Positions 1-8,446 of a stretch of 28,404 nucleotides of DNA are shown piece by piece. Source of the stretch: Chara braunii (Eukaryota; Streptophyta; Charophyceae; Charales; Characeae); the NCBI GenBank assembly GCA_003427395.1, contig BFEA01000463.1:9372-37775 (forward strand). The letters run 5' to 3'. Under the pieces are notes generated by a model. That model did no database searches. It was not told the DNA's origin and saw only the letters and a list, made by a program, of their open reading frames with translations. Within the stretch, counting starts at the first letter, position 1, and each line of letters opens with the position of its first letter. A program made the translations under genes and the position numbers.

Positions 1-540
1 GGTAGGACTTCTATTTCATTCATGTGCACAGCAGGGAAACCCTCTTACTTCGTCTGATCGTTGCGTCTGAGCTACGCTGAGGATGGTGATGCGCCTTCGG
101 GTGTTTGTGACCCGACAGTAGCCAGTGGTTCTATCGCTACGCAGGCAGATGGGCTGCCATCTGCTTTCCTGGAGTTATGAGTACTGGCAAAGTCGCGCGC
201 CATCGCTTTGATTGCTTCTACTCGTGCTGGGAACTTTCCTTGAGAAGGCTGTCGAGCGCTGAGGATTTCTCCCGATGGAGATGAACGTATCATCATCGAA
301 GTGTTTTGTATGTGGCTGTTTTCCCTGTTTGTATGCTGTTTTTTAGTGTGTCGTTGTGCTCTTTGCAGGTTTTGTCACCCGGAATATCTGTGTAAGCGGC
401 GCATTGTCAGTTTTCAATGGCACGATCCAAGATCTTGGGTGCTCAGAGTACTACCACCATTTCTTTGGATTTTTCACTGAGTCTTCACGGAGCGTTCTGG
501 CGACAGTGCGATCGGTTGTACACAGAGTAGGTGTTGGATA
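1..540. other. Unassigned left edge
   Basis: No gene can be supported here. Short open stretches exist on both strands but show no recognisable domain. A pyrimidine tract ending in CTTTGCAG near 359-368 resembles a splice acceptor, so an exon of an unseen gene is possible, but nothing confirms it. Confidence 0.3.
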
Positions 541-543
541 GGG

Positions 544-551
544 TATATATA
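544..551 (+). promoter_or_regulatory. Candidate TATA box
   Basis: TATATATA followed by GG lies in otherwise mixed-composition DNA, about 70 bases upstream of the hammerhead-like core. The spacing would suit transcription starting near 575-585 and running through the ribozyme-like structure. The motif is short and could be chance. Confidence 0.3.
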
Positions 552-615
552 GGAGGCAAGGCATTGGAATGGCCTCCTTCATTGAGCTGATTACTGATGC
601 TCTATGCTGTGTAAT

Positions 616-681
616 CCTCCTGATGAGACTACTCGCGGGGTAGTCGAAACCGGTCGGGGAGTGGCCGCCAGGTTGTGGTAT
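616..681 (+). ncRNA. Hammerhead-ribozyme-like motif
   Basis: The catalytic core is present in order: CTGATGA at 620-626, a helix at 627-645, then GAAA at 646-649. Stem II starts with the canonical G-C pair. It has six Watson-Crick pairs (627-632 with 640-645), then a T-G wobble and a C-G pair around a GCG loop. Stem III can form from 649 to 673: A649-T673, C650-G672, C651-G671, G652-C669, G653-C668 and 655-657 with 665-667, leaving T654 and A670 bulged. This gives a type I layout with a GTT cleavage triplet at 672-674. Stem I is the weak part: 616, 617 and 619 pair with 678, 677 and 675 around a T-T mismatch, and outer pairing is poor. An alternative uses GTA at 678-680, with 615-619 pairing to 682-686. 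The core is seen directly; self-cleavage is inferred and the copy may be decayed. Confidence 0.55.
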
Positions 682-689
682 GAGGAAGG

Positions 690-1119
690 GAGTACGAAGT
701 ACTTGTGGCGTTGCCTTTTCGTGTACACGATGGTTATTCCCTTCGGGGGTGTGCCATAGCTTCCGGCGTTCTTTCTTACGTACACGTTTGGCACTCTTTG
801 GTTATGGAGCTCTGGACGTAATTTTTTCCATTTAATTTTGCTCGTCGTTATGATATTCGGTGCATCTGGTTTTTATTCTAAATTTGTGTGCGCGAATTGT
901 ATGGGTTTTTATCAGTATATCGATTTTATGCTTTTCCTCATGCAGTGGCTGTATTGCCGTACAGTCTGTTTCATATAATCACCTTTTATTTTTATTTTTT
1001 TATATTTTTTTTTCCGTTATGATTATTTTCAATTTTTTTTTAACATAACAAAAGACCAATTTTTTTTAATTTAAATATGGGAGTTTGGAGCAGGAAAAAC
1101 TCTACATCCCCATATTTTC
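690..1119. other. Unassigned, T-rich stretch
   Basis: No coding feature is supported. A small perfect hairpin (AGTAC, GAA, GTACT) lies at 692-704, and 985-1075 is dominated by T and A runs. Nothing else recognisable was found. Confidence 0.3.
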
Positions 1120-3110
1120 CAGCATGACATCTTGTGTCTCGGATTCATCCGAAGTCACCGGCTGCACAAACGTTTTCATTCTCATTCCCGAAAAAGTCGT
1201 CTGTTTCCCTAGACACCTGCTGAAATAAACTCCTCTTCCCGTCAATACGTTGCATACGGGTCGATGATCAGCAGCCGCGCAGAATACATAGCACGTCCCG
1301 ATTGCAAAATCGTGGGGTCATTTTCTCACGACGGCGAAGGCTCGTGATCACCCCCAGTGACGGCGACGATGGTTTTCGGATTGGATGCCATGAAATGTGG
1401 TGTCATGTCCGTAGCCCTCTGTGCAACAGCCACTGCCAGACCGAAAGTGACATGAGCGACGCTGGCCGACGCTGCGGTCTACCTTGTCCGGCATGTCATC
1501 TTGTGTCTCGGATCCATCCGAAGTTTCAGGCCGCTCGAACTTGTTCCTTCTTGTCACCGAATGATCAGCACCTGCACAGAACACAAAAACACTTCCCGAT
1601 TGGAACATCGTGGGGTCATTGCGTTGTCGACTCCCACATGATGATTACATTGAACACCGACATGATGGCAAGTCCGCCTCTCCGATGTGGGTCTAACGGT
1701 GGATTGCATCAAATCTGCTCTCAAAGATCCACACCGCAGAGGGGGACCAACAATCGACCACTGCTTGCTTGTAAAACATCATATGATGTGTCGATACAGC
1801 CGACATTCAGAACTGATCGGTGAGCATCTGGTGCTACGCCAACAAGTTCGTCATGCGGCCGCGATATTCCCCCGCGATTGCTCATTTTGGGGTTCTCGCG
1901 TCATGGACTCCCTCATGATGACTACAGTAAACAGCGGCAGGGTAGCAGGTCCCCCTCCTCGATATGGATCTCACGGTGGAGTGCGAAACTCTGCTCTCAA
2001 AGGTTCAGACCGGGAAAGGGGGCCAGCTATCAACCACTGATCGTAAGACATCATATGATCTGTCCATTAGATCGGCATTCAAAACTGTTTGGTGAGCATC
2101 TGGTGCTACGCCAACAATTTCCGAACACGACCGCGAGGTTCCCTAAGAGTGCTTTTGCCACTCGAAAGCACAGACCACCGACTGTTTGGCACTGCGGGAA
2201 GGTTGTCAATTTCTTACGACGCGGAAGACTCATGATCGCTTCCGTCGTCTGTATGCGTGCTGATGGTGCTTGGCATCCAAAGTTGCAGGCCGCTCAAGCT
2301 TGTTCCTTCTCGTCACCGAATAAGTCGTCTGTTCCCCTCGTCCCATGCTAGAAGAATCTCCTCTTTCCCTCAATACGTTTCATACGCACCGATGATCACC
2401 ACCTGCACAGTACACAAAAACACTTCCCGATTGGAACATCGTTGGGTCATTGGGCTGTCGACTCCCACATGGTGATTGCAATGAACAGCGGCATGATGGC
2501 AGGTCCACCTCTCCGATGTGGGTCTAACGGTGGATTGCGTCAAATCTCCTCTCAAAGATCCACACCGCAGAGGGGGGTCAGCAATCGACCACTGCTTGCT
2601 TGTAAAACATCATATGATGTGTCGATACAACCGACATTCAGAACTGGTCGGTGAGCATCTGGTGCTACGCCAAAAAGTTTGTCATGCGGCCGCGATATTC
2701 CCCCGCGATTGCTCATTTTGGGATTCTCGCGTCATAGACTCCCTTATGATGACTACAGTTAACAGCGGCAGGGTAGCAGATCCCCTTCTCCGATATGGAT
2801 CTCACGGTGGAGTGCGAAACTCTGCTCTAAAAGATCCAGACCGGGAAAGGGGGCCAGCTATCAACCACTGCTTGATCGTAAGGCATCATATGATCTGTCC
2901 ATTACATCGGCACTCGAAACTGTTTGGTGAGCATCTGGCGCTACGCCAACAATTTCCGAACACAACCGTGAGGTTCCCTAAGAGTGCTTTTGCCACCCCA
3001 CAGCACAGACCGCCGACTGTTTGGCACTTCGGGAAGGTTGTCAATTTCTTACGACGCAGAAGACTCGTGATCACTTCCGTCGTCTGTATGTGTGTTGATG
3101 GTGCTCGACA
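1120..3110. repeat. Nested tandem-repeat array, ~831-bp unit
   Basis: Two near-identical long units lie 831-835 bp apart. Examples are the blocks starting at 1590 and 2421, 1691 and 2522, 1821 and 2652, and 2093 and 2928. Inside each unit is a second, more diverged repeat about 272 bp long, seen where TGAGCATCTGG recurs at 1821/2093 and 2652/2928. The motif CATCATATGAT, part of a 14-base palindrome in two of the copies, recurs near 1777, 2049, 2608 and 2884. A partial older copy precedes the array: the segment from about 1190 resembles 2320-2460, and 1324 resembles 2211 and 3049. The array ends shortly before the transposase-like pseudogene, so it could be subterminal repeats of that element; this is inference. 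Confidence 0.8.
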
Positions 3111-3209
3111 TTGCATAATTGATGCACTGGTGGTGTGTGCTGCAATTGTCTAAATCTCACGGGATTTAAGTGTCTCGGATGCATCCGACATAAGAATCTG
3201 CGACGATGC

Positions 3210-3512
3210 GGACTTGCCAATATTTACCTGCATCATTGTGCCGGATTCATCCGACTCCAAAATCAGTTACATATTTGCGCACCCGCCATTTCTACAACAT
3301 GTCTGATCGGTGACGGGCAAGGCTTGTACTCCGGTTCAAGGCTGGTTGTGCACGTCTAATGTCAAGTCCAATATTTGCCTGCGTCGTTGCGTCGGATTCA
3401 TCCGACTCTAAAATATGTTACATACTTGCAGGCCCGCCATTTGTACACCATACATGTAAAATTGGTGCGGGTCAAGGCGTGTCGTCCGGTTCAAGGCTGG
3501 CTATGCACTTTC
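3210..3512. repeat. Tandem duplication, ~151-154-bp unit
   Basis: Two copies run from about 3210 and 3361. Shared landmarks are CCAATATTT at 3217 and 3368, a GGATTCATCCGACTC segment at 3243 and 3394, and TCCGGTTCAAGGCTGG at 3331 and 3485. Each copy carries one TCGGATNCATCCGA-type palindrome. No coding potential is convincing. Confidence 0.75.
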
Positions 3513-3890
3513 TTTTTGTTTCGTTGCGCTGCCCTCTATAGTGCCCCCCAACTAGCGGACGCATTTCTGTCGCTTTTTCGTTGCCAGAGTCCTACAACTG
3601 TCTCGGCTACGATTTGGGTCAATGTCTGTTGTTCTGTTCGCAGGAAAAAGTGAAACGCTTCTCAACACATGCTTCACTGGTGTGATACGACGACGGTCGA
3701 TCAAGACTTCCCTCCCATGCCAACTTGCCTTCCGTTACGTTCTCGGCAGGAATTGGCTGGGAAGGGATTGGTTATGGGCGTTGGAGTTCCGAGCAGTGCC
3801 GATGGTACTTCTTCTCGACTCGAGCCATGTGCTTCCTCTAGAAAACGATCACGTGACTCAAACACTCAGCATCGATAGAAGAGAACACAG
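3513..3890. other. Unassigned spacer before transposase-like gene
   Basis: No repeat or recognisable protein was found. Open frames exist on the plus strand but lack family features. It may hold the 5' leader or promoter of the transposase-like gene. Confidence 0.3.
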
Positions 3891-6600
3891 TTGTCCACCT
3901 CCACCGCGCATTCGTACATCTGTCGTGACGTGCTCGAAGACCACATAAACACTGGAAGCGGGGGCCAGTTTCTTAGTGTCGATTGTGCATCCAGAGTCTC
4001 TTCAGCATGTTCTGAAATGACTGGCGCTGGGATGTCGAGCTTCATACCCGAGGGGAATCTTGGTGACTGTAGTTATAGTGGGACGGAGTACGTGTATAGT
4101 GTGAACAACTGCACTACTGCTGGTTCATCCTTGGGAGTTGCCGATGGGGGTGATAGGGTTTCCTCGTCTACCCCTTCGCAGTGCCAGGAGAGTCAAGGAC
4201 CATCCACGGATGAAATCACTGAGTACTGCTATTCACGAGATAGTCAGAGCTCGCGTTGTCTCTCCGAATACATTTTGCCGGCGCTTATGCCCGGTAAAAG
4301 AAGACCCTATTCTATGGAAAACAGAGAACCTGCCAAAAAGACACAACATTGGCGAGCTATGGGCAAACTCAGAATGCAGTCACTTCAGGCAGTGTGAGGG
4401 ATGCTCTGTTGTAGGCGGATGTGTTGCGCTGAACTGACAGCCGAAGATGTCAGGCCGGTGCGGGAGGCATTCTACTCGAAAAGTTTCACGGAAAGGACGA
4501 AGTGGTGGTTGCAAACCATACATGACTTCACGGTTATGGAAGGTGGTGCCGAGCGGGTCAATCCTGTTGCTTGCAAATGGAAGATGTGCGTGCAGGCATA
4601 CTGTAACATTCTCGATATTTCTCGTAACACATTCTATGTCTACAAAAGGATGTACGATAACGGTGTTGTCGTAAGGGAGCATGGGCACTCGGGCTTGTCT
4701 AAACCATCCGAAAAAGTCGTCATGATGCTTGCACTGTTGAAACGATTCATCGACGACCACGCCGATAGTATGCCGAATGACATGGTCTGGAAAGATGAAG
4801 TTTGTCGTCCTCGCCGTCGGATTCCTGCGGTATTCACAAAACGAACAATTTACGAATCATTGCGCTCTGATCTTTTTATGTGTGACTCGGAAATTGTGTC
4901 GAAGTCGACTTTCTACGCTATGTGCAGTAAGCACTTCTGACACGTGAGTCTAGCTATGCCCAACACATTCACGAAGTGCGCAAAATGTATATTCTACAAG
5001 CAGTGCATTGCTAAGTCGAAGTACGAGAGGGACCGTAAGAAATCCAAAGATAGGATGGGCAAACATCAAGAGTTGCAAGTCAACCACATGCTAGACTATA
5101 GCCGCTGCAAAATGGATTTCATCTTGTGGCAGTCCGAGTGTCTGTGCATCATTATCGACGGCATGGATCAAAAGAAAACTACCATACCGCATATAGGACA
5201 GGCTAACTACTCGAAGGACTTGCACCATGAGAGGATGATGAAGACTGGTCTCACGACCATTCTAGTCCATGGTCGGGATCCGTCTATATATGTTTATACA
5301 TATTTTCCTTACTACACACACGGCCCCAGCAGTACGGCGACGTGTTTAATGCGGACTCTTACGGAGATCCAATCCAGTGGGAAACCTCTACCGCCGTTTC
5401 TTCGTATTCAAGCTGACAACTGCTTCAAAGAAAACAAGAATAGATTCATTTGCGCATTGGTAGCACTTTTTGTGAAGTTCGGGATTTTCAAGGAAATAGA
5501 AATTGGTTTTATGATAGTTGGACACACGTACACAGACGTCGATGCCACGTTTAGTGTTTTCTCCAAGAAACTCAAGGACAATGATGCCTACACAATGGAT
5601 GAGTTGTTCATTTTGCTAGAGCGGTCTTATAAGACTCCTCCGCGCTGTATTTTTCTTGATAGGATAGCAGACTGGAGAGGTCTTATTTACCCGCATGTTT
5701 CAAAGCGCATGACAGGAATTTTGAAGCCTCATTTGCTAAAATTCTACATGATAGGTGATAATTTCGCCATGTCCTATAAGGAGTACTGCACAGACGCTAA
5801 GTGGTTGCCCGAGGATGGTCCTCTTTACTGGTTCAAACTAACAGACAATGGTGGTTACGCTGGTCCGCAGCAACCTTTCGATTGTCTGTCGGTCCAACCG
5901 GCGTTCCTCGACGATTACAAAAACGGTTTGGAGGGTGTGAAGAGGTTTTTGAAAGTCTATGGAAAAAAAAAGAGAAACTTGGATGACTTTCCGAGACGAA
6001 GAGGTGACTAGAATAGATAGGATTTTTCGGTTTTGGGAAGATCATGTCAAACACGTCGGGGACATTATTGACAACGGGGTGCTTTCGGCACCCATCACCG
6101 ATTTCTGGCCAAAGGTCACCCATGTCGTTGAAGACAGAAGTTCTTGCTCTGATTCGGATGCATCCGAATTACAGAGAGAACCTCTGTTCGTGGGTCTTCA
6201 GAGGGACAAGCCTAAGGCCAACTTTGATCCTTTCGAAGATGTGCATGTCGACAGATTTGTCATTATGCAACCATCAGACGAGGACATGCATCAAGGAGTG
6301 CCTTTTTGGGTTGGCCACGTTCGCAGGGAAGTCGACAAGAACGAAGATTCGCTAACTTACAACTAATTTAAAATAAAGTACGGGGTTCCAATCGGAAAAG
6401 CGAGCACACTAAGAGAATTGTATGCCGACGCCTGGGAAAAAAAATGGAAAAAAACTCAAGGGCACGAGGAAGAGTATCAACAGGTCACAACCGTTGCGTT
6501 TTTTGGATGAGACAAACGAGGACGAATGTCTGCGAGTCCTCCAAAAAGTTTACCACCGGTCTTGTGATTCCTCTTAAAGTACGAAAAAATGCAACTCCCG
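3891..6600 (+). pseudogene. Broken DUF7869-type transposase-like gene
   Basis: The central part (4944-6011) has the signature I associate with the DUF7869 family, a eukaryotic RNase-H-like, probably DDE-type, transposase domain. It shows IDGMDQ (D72, D75 counted from 4944), an ADNCFKENKN block (D158, E163) and GHTYTDVD (H194, D198, D200). Upstream, 4428-4937 holds the N-terminal region: an R-rich segment, ISRNTFYVYKRM and STFYAMCSKHF. An in-frame TGA at 4938-4940 then precedes a CxxC segment, and the reading frame is otherwise unchanged across it. The far N-terminus shifts frame near 4300-4320 and again near 4425-4440, where a Cys-rich piece lies in another frame. After an A9 run (5963-5971) the frame shifts again to a tail ending PFWVGHVRR, typical of the family C-terminus. 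An in-frame TAA at 6364-6366 interrupts it, though a W-rich tail stays readable to about 6500 and perhaps 6600. The gene is not functional as read. Introns could explain some frame changes but not the TGA. Confidence 0.65.
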
Positions 6601-6961
6601 CCCTAGAAAACGGCGTTGGCGCTCAAACACAAAGCGTTTCCGGAGAAGGGAGCGGGCAGGAGGCAACCTCATCGAGAGTGTGATGGTTGTCATCTTTTCG
6701 TGAGGAGAACGTATTGCCATGCTGACCTGTGCACACCACGCTTGACTCCATGGAATACATCGCTTAATGATTTGTGCTCTTTAGGTTACGCGCTTCAAAT
6801 CAACAAGAGTTCTTCATCAATTTTCGACATTGAGCGTGGGGGCGTTTTGGTCGTCGTAGCATGACCTCAGACTTTCGATCCTGACCTTGATGTGACGCTT
6901 TTATTGTGACTTTTATCTTTTGCAGTGTATAGACTTTCCTCTTTTGACGTACTTCGAAAAC

Positions 6962-7375
6962 ATGGATGAGATTTTGGGCTTCATTGAAATAAAAGTATCT
7001 GAACGACTGACGATCATCACAAAGGGAGGAGCGTTTCCTTTTCAATATGAGAGAATCTTCAGGATCGTAGCGGGAGGACGGATAATGTTTGTCATCATGG
7101 TGAGGTTTACTAATCTGAACATTTTCGACATGCGAATATATGAGCATCGGAGGGAAAATTGGATGCGAGGAGATTTTACAAGAGCTTATGTAAAAGCTTC
7201 AGAAGTTTTTTTCGCCTTGAGACGTGCTGTGCTCGGAGCAGGGGGTGACATTGAGGGTTTCTCGTTTGCCATTACGGAGTTTGAAGGTCTGCCTCAACCT
7301 CCAATCCCGGCTTGCATGGTGGACGGTTCGACATGGGAACCGATAGTGAACGCTCTGCGAAGAGGCTTCTTTTGA
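6962..7375 (+). CDS. Hypothetical protein, possibly last exon
   Basis: An open frame runs from ATG 6962 to TGA 7375 (137 residues) and remains open upstream past 6926. A pyrimidine tract followed by TTTTGCAG at 6918-6925 is a good splice acceptor, so the segment may be a terminal exon starting at 6926. I do not recognise the protein. It has no obvious signal peptide. A hydrophobic stretch (IMFVIMV, 7084-7104) sits in the middle, and a conserved C-terminal part carries NWM, GDFT, GFS, QPP, ACMVDGST and NALRRGFF. The strongest sign that it codes is a diverged duplicate 536 bp downstream that keeps the protein far better than random. It follows the transposase-like pseudogene on the same strand, so it could be a second protein of that element or an unrelated gene. 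Confidence 0.5.
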   Translation: MDEILGFIEIKVSERLTIITKGGAFPFQYERIFRIVAGGRIMFVIMVRFTNLNIFDMRIYEHRRENWMRGDFTRAYVKASEVFFALRRAVLGAGGDIEGFSFAITEFEGLPQPPIPACMVDGSTWEPIVNALRRGFF

Positions 7376-8090
7376 AGACTTCAACTTTTTAAGATTTTTC
7401 GTGACCAGTCATACGTTTCTAAAGTTTTGTGTCATTATGTCGGATTTGTGAACATTTCTGTAGTATAGTCATTTTCTGATTATTTTTATTTTTCTCCATT
7501 TTGAGAGACGAGTCTCGACACTTCCCAAGTTTTGTGGTCGAATGTCAGATTAGTTGAAATTTGCACACTGTAAAGTATTAACGAAAGTCACGAGTGTCGA
7601 CCCTGGCTCATGGTCCGTTGTGGTTCGGATGCATCCGACCCAGAGAATAAGGATACTGTTACGACAAGCAAACACAAGAGCGTCAAGGGGGAAACTGGAT
7701 GCTGGGAGATTTTACAGCAGCTTATCTGCGAGCTGCAGATGTTATTGTGTCCTTGAGACGTGTTGTTGTCATGGCCGGGGAAGACGTTCAAGGTTTCTCG
7801 GTTTCCATTACGGGGTTCGAAGGTCTGCATCAACCTCCTATCTCGGCTTGCATTGTTGACGGTTCAACATAGGAAACGCTACTGAATGCTTTGCGAAGAG
7901 GCTTCTTTTGAAAATTTCAAGTTCGGGACACTTTGGTAACGAGTCTTACGTTTTTAGAGTTCCGTGAGGATGTCGGATTTGTGAATGTTTTCATAGTGTA
8001 GGCTTTTTCAGAGATAAATCTCGACATTTTTAAATTTTTGTATTCGAATGTCCGATAAGTTAAAATTTTCACACTGTAAAGTACTGAGGG
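7147..8090. repeat. Diverged tandem duplication, ~510-536-bp unit
   Basis: The unit covers the 3' half of the hypothetical gene plus its 3' flank. Coding parts align at an offset of 536. The flanks align too: GTCGGATTTGTGAA appears in both, and ACACTGTAAAGTA at 7565 matches 8071 (offset 506). The non-coding flank is more diverged than the coding part. Confidence 0.7.
7690..7911 (+). pseudogene. Nonsense-mutated duplicate of hypothetical gene
   Basis: This frame is a second copy of the C-terminal 72 codons of the gene at 6962-7375 and ends at the equivalent TGA. By my count about two thirds of residues are identical, and many changes are conservative (V/I, D/E, K/R, A/S), which suggests past selection on protein. 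The Trp codon of the STW motif has become TAG at 7870-7872, truncating it 14 codons early. No counterpart of the N-terminal half is visible upstream; instead there is unrelated sequence and a copy of the TCGGATNCATCCGA palindrome. Read as a partial, dead paralog. Confidence 0.6.
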
Positions 8091-8208
8091 TTTCTGATTC
8101 ATCCTGCGTCCTCGCCTTGCAAACTGTTTGGTTGTGTAGAACGTGGGACTCAGTTTTGCAAGGTTTAGTTCATATTTCATGGTGTAGTGGGACGTGACAA
8201 ACTATAGG

Positions 8209-8446
8209 GAACCACCAATGGAACAAAGTACCCGGGTTTACCGACGGGATAAAATGTCGGGGACCACAGACGATACGAAGTGTCCGGAGCCACCGACGGG
8301 ACAAAGTGTCGGGGGCCACCAATGAGGCAAAGTGTCAGGGGTCACTGATGGGACAAAGTGTCGGGGACCACCGACGGGACAAAGAGTCGGGGACCACCGA
8401 CGGGACAAAGTGTCGGGGACCACCACGGGACAAGTGGCAGGGATAT
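8209..8446. repeat. ~27-bp minisatellite
   Basis: About nine copies of a unit close to GACGGGACAAAGTGTCGGGG plus CCACC lie head to tail, with the most regular copies at 8290-8430. Edge copies are diverged. The long minus-strand open frame across it, rich in Pro, Arg and Ser, follows from the repeat and is not a gene. Confidence 0.85.

Larger units (their letters stand above)
1139..7638. repeat. Dispersed 14-bp palindrome TCGGATNCATCCGA
   Basis: Exact or one-mismatch copies occur at 1139-1152, 1508-1521, 3175-3188, 3241-3254 (first base C), 3392-3405, 6154-6167 and 7625-7638. I found no full copy to the right of 7638. The middle base varies (T, C or G) while both arms are kept. Some copies lie in tandem repeats, one in the transposase-like pseudogene and one between the two duplicated unknown genes. 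The span given is the range holding the copies, not one continuous feature. Confidence 0.7.

Noticed and set aside
72-296. Minus-strand open frame of 74 codons at the left edge
   Set aside because: No recognisable domain, no supporting signal and no duplicate to test conservation.
580-650. Type III hammerhead with stem I as the GATTAC...GTAATC hairpin upstream of the core
   Set aside because: The hairpin is real, but no sequence 5' of it pairs with the bases after GAAA, so stem III cannot form in that layout.
4938-4952. Mini-intron removing the TGA in the transposase-like gene
   Set aside because: GTGAGT at 4944 looks like a donor, but it lies after the TGA, the nearest AG is about 10 bases on, and the frame is already continuous across the stop.
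8209-8446. CRISPR-like regularly spaced repeat
   Set aside because: Units are contiguous without unique spacers and the context is eukaryotic; it is a minisatellite.
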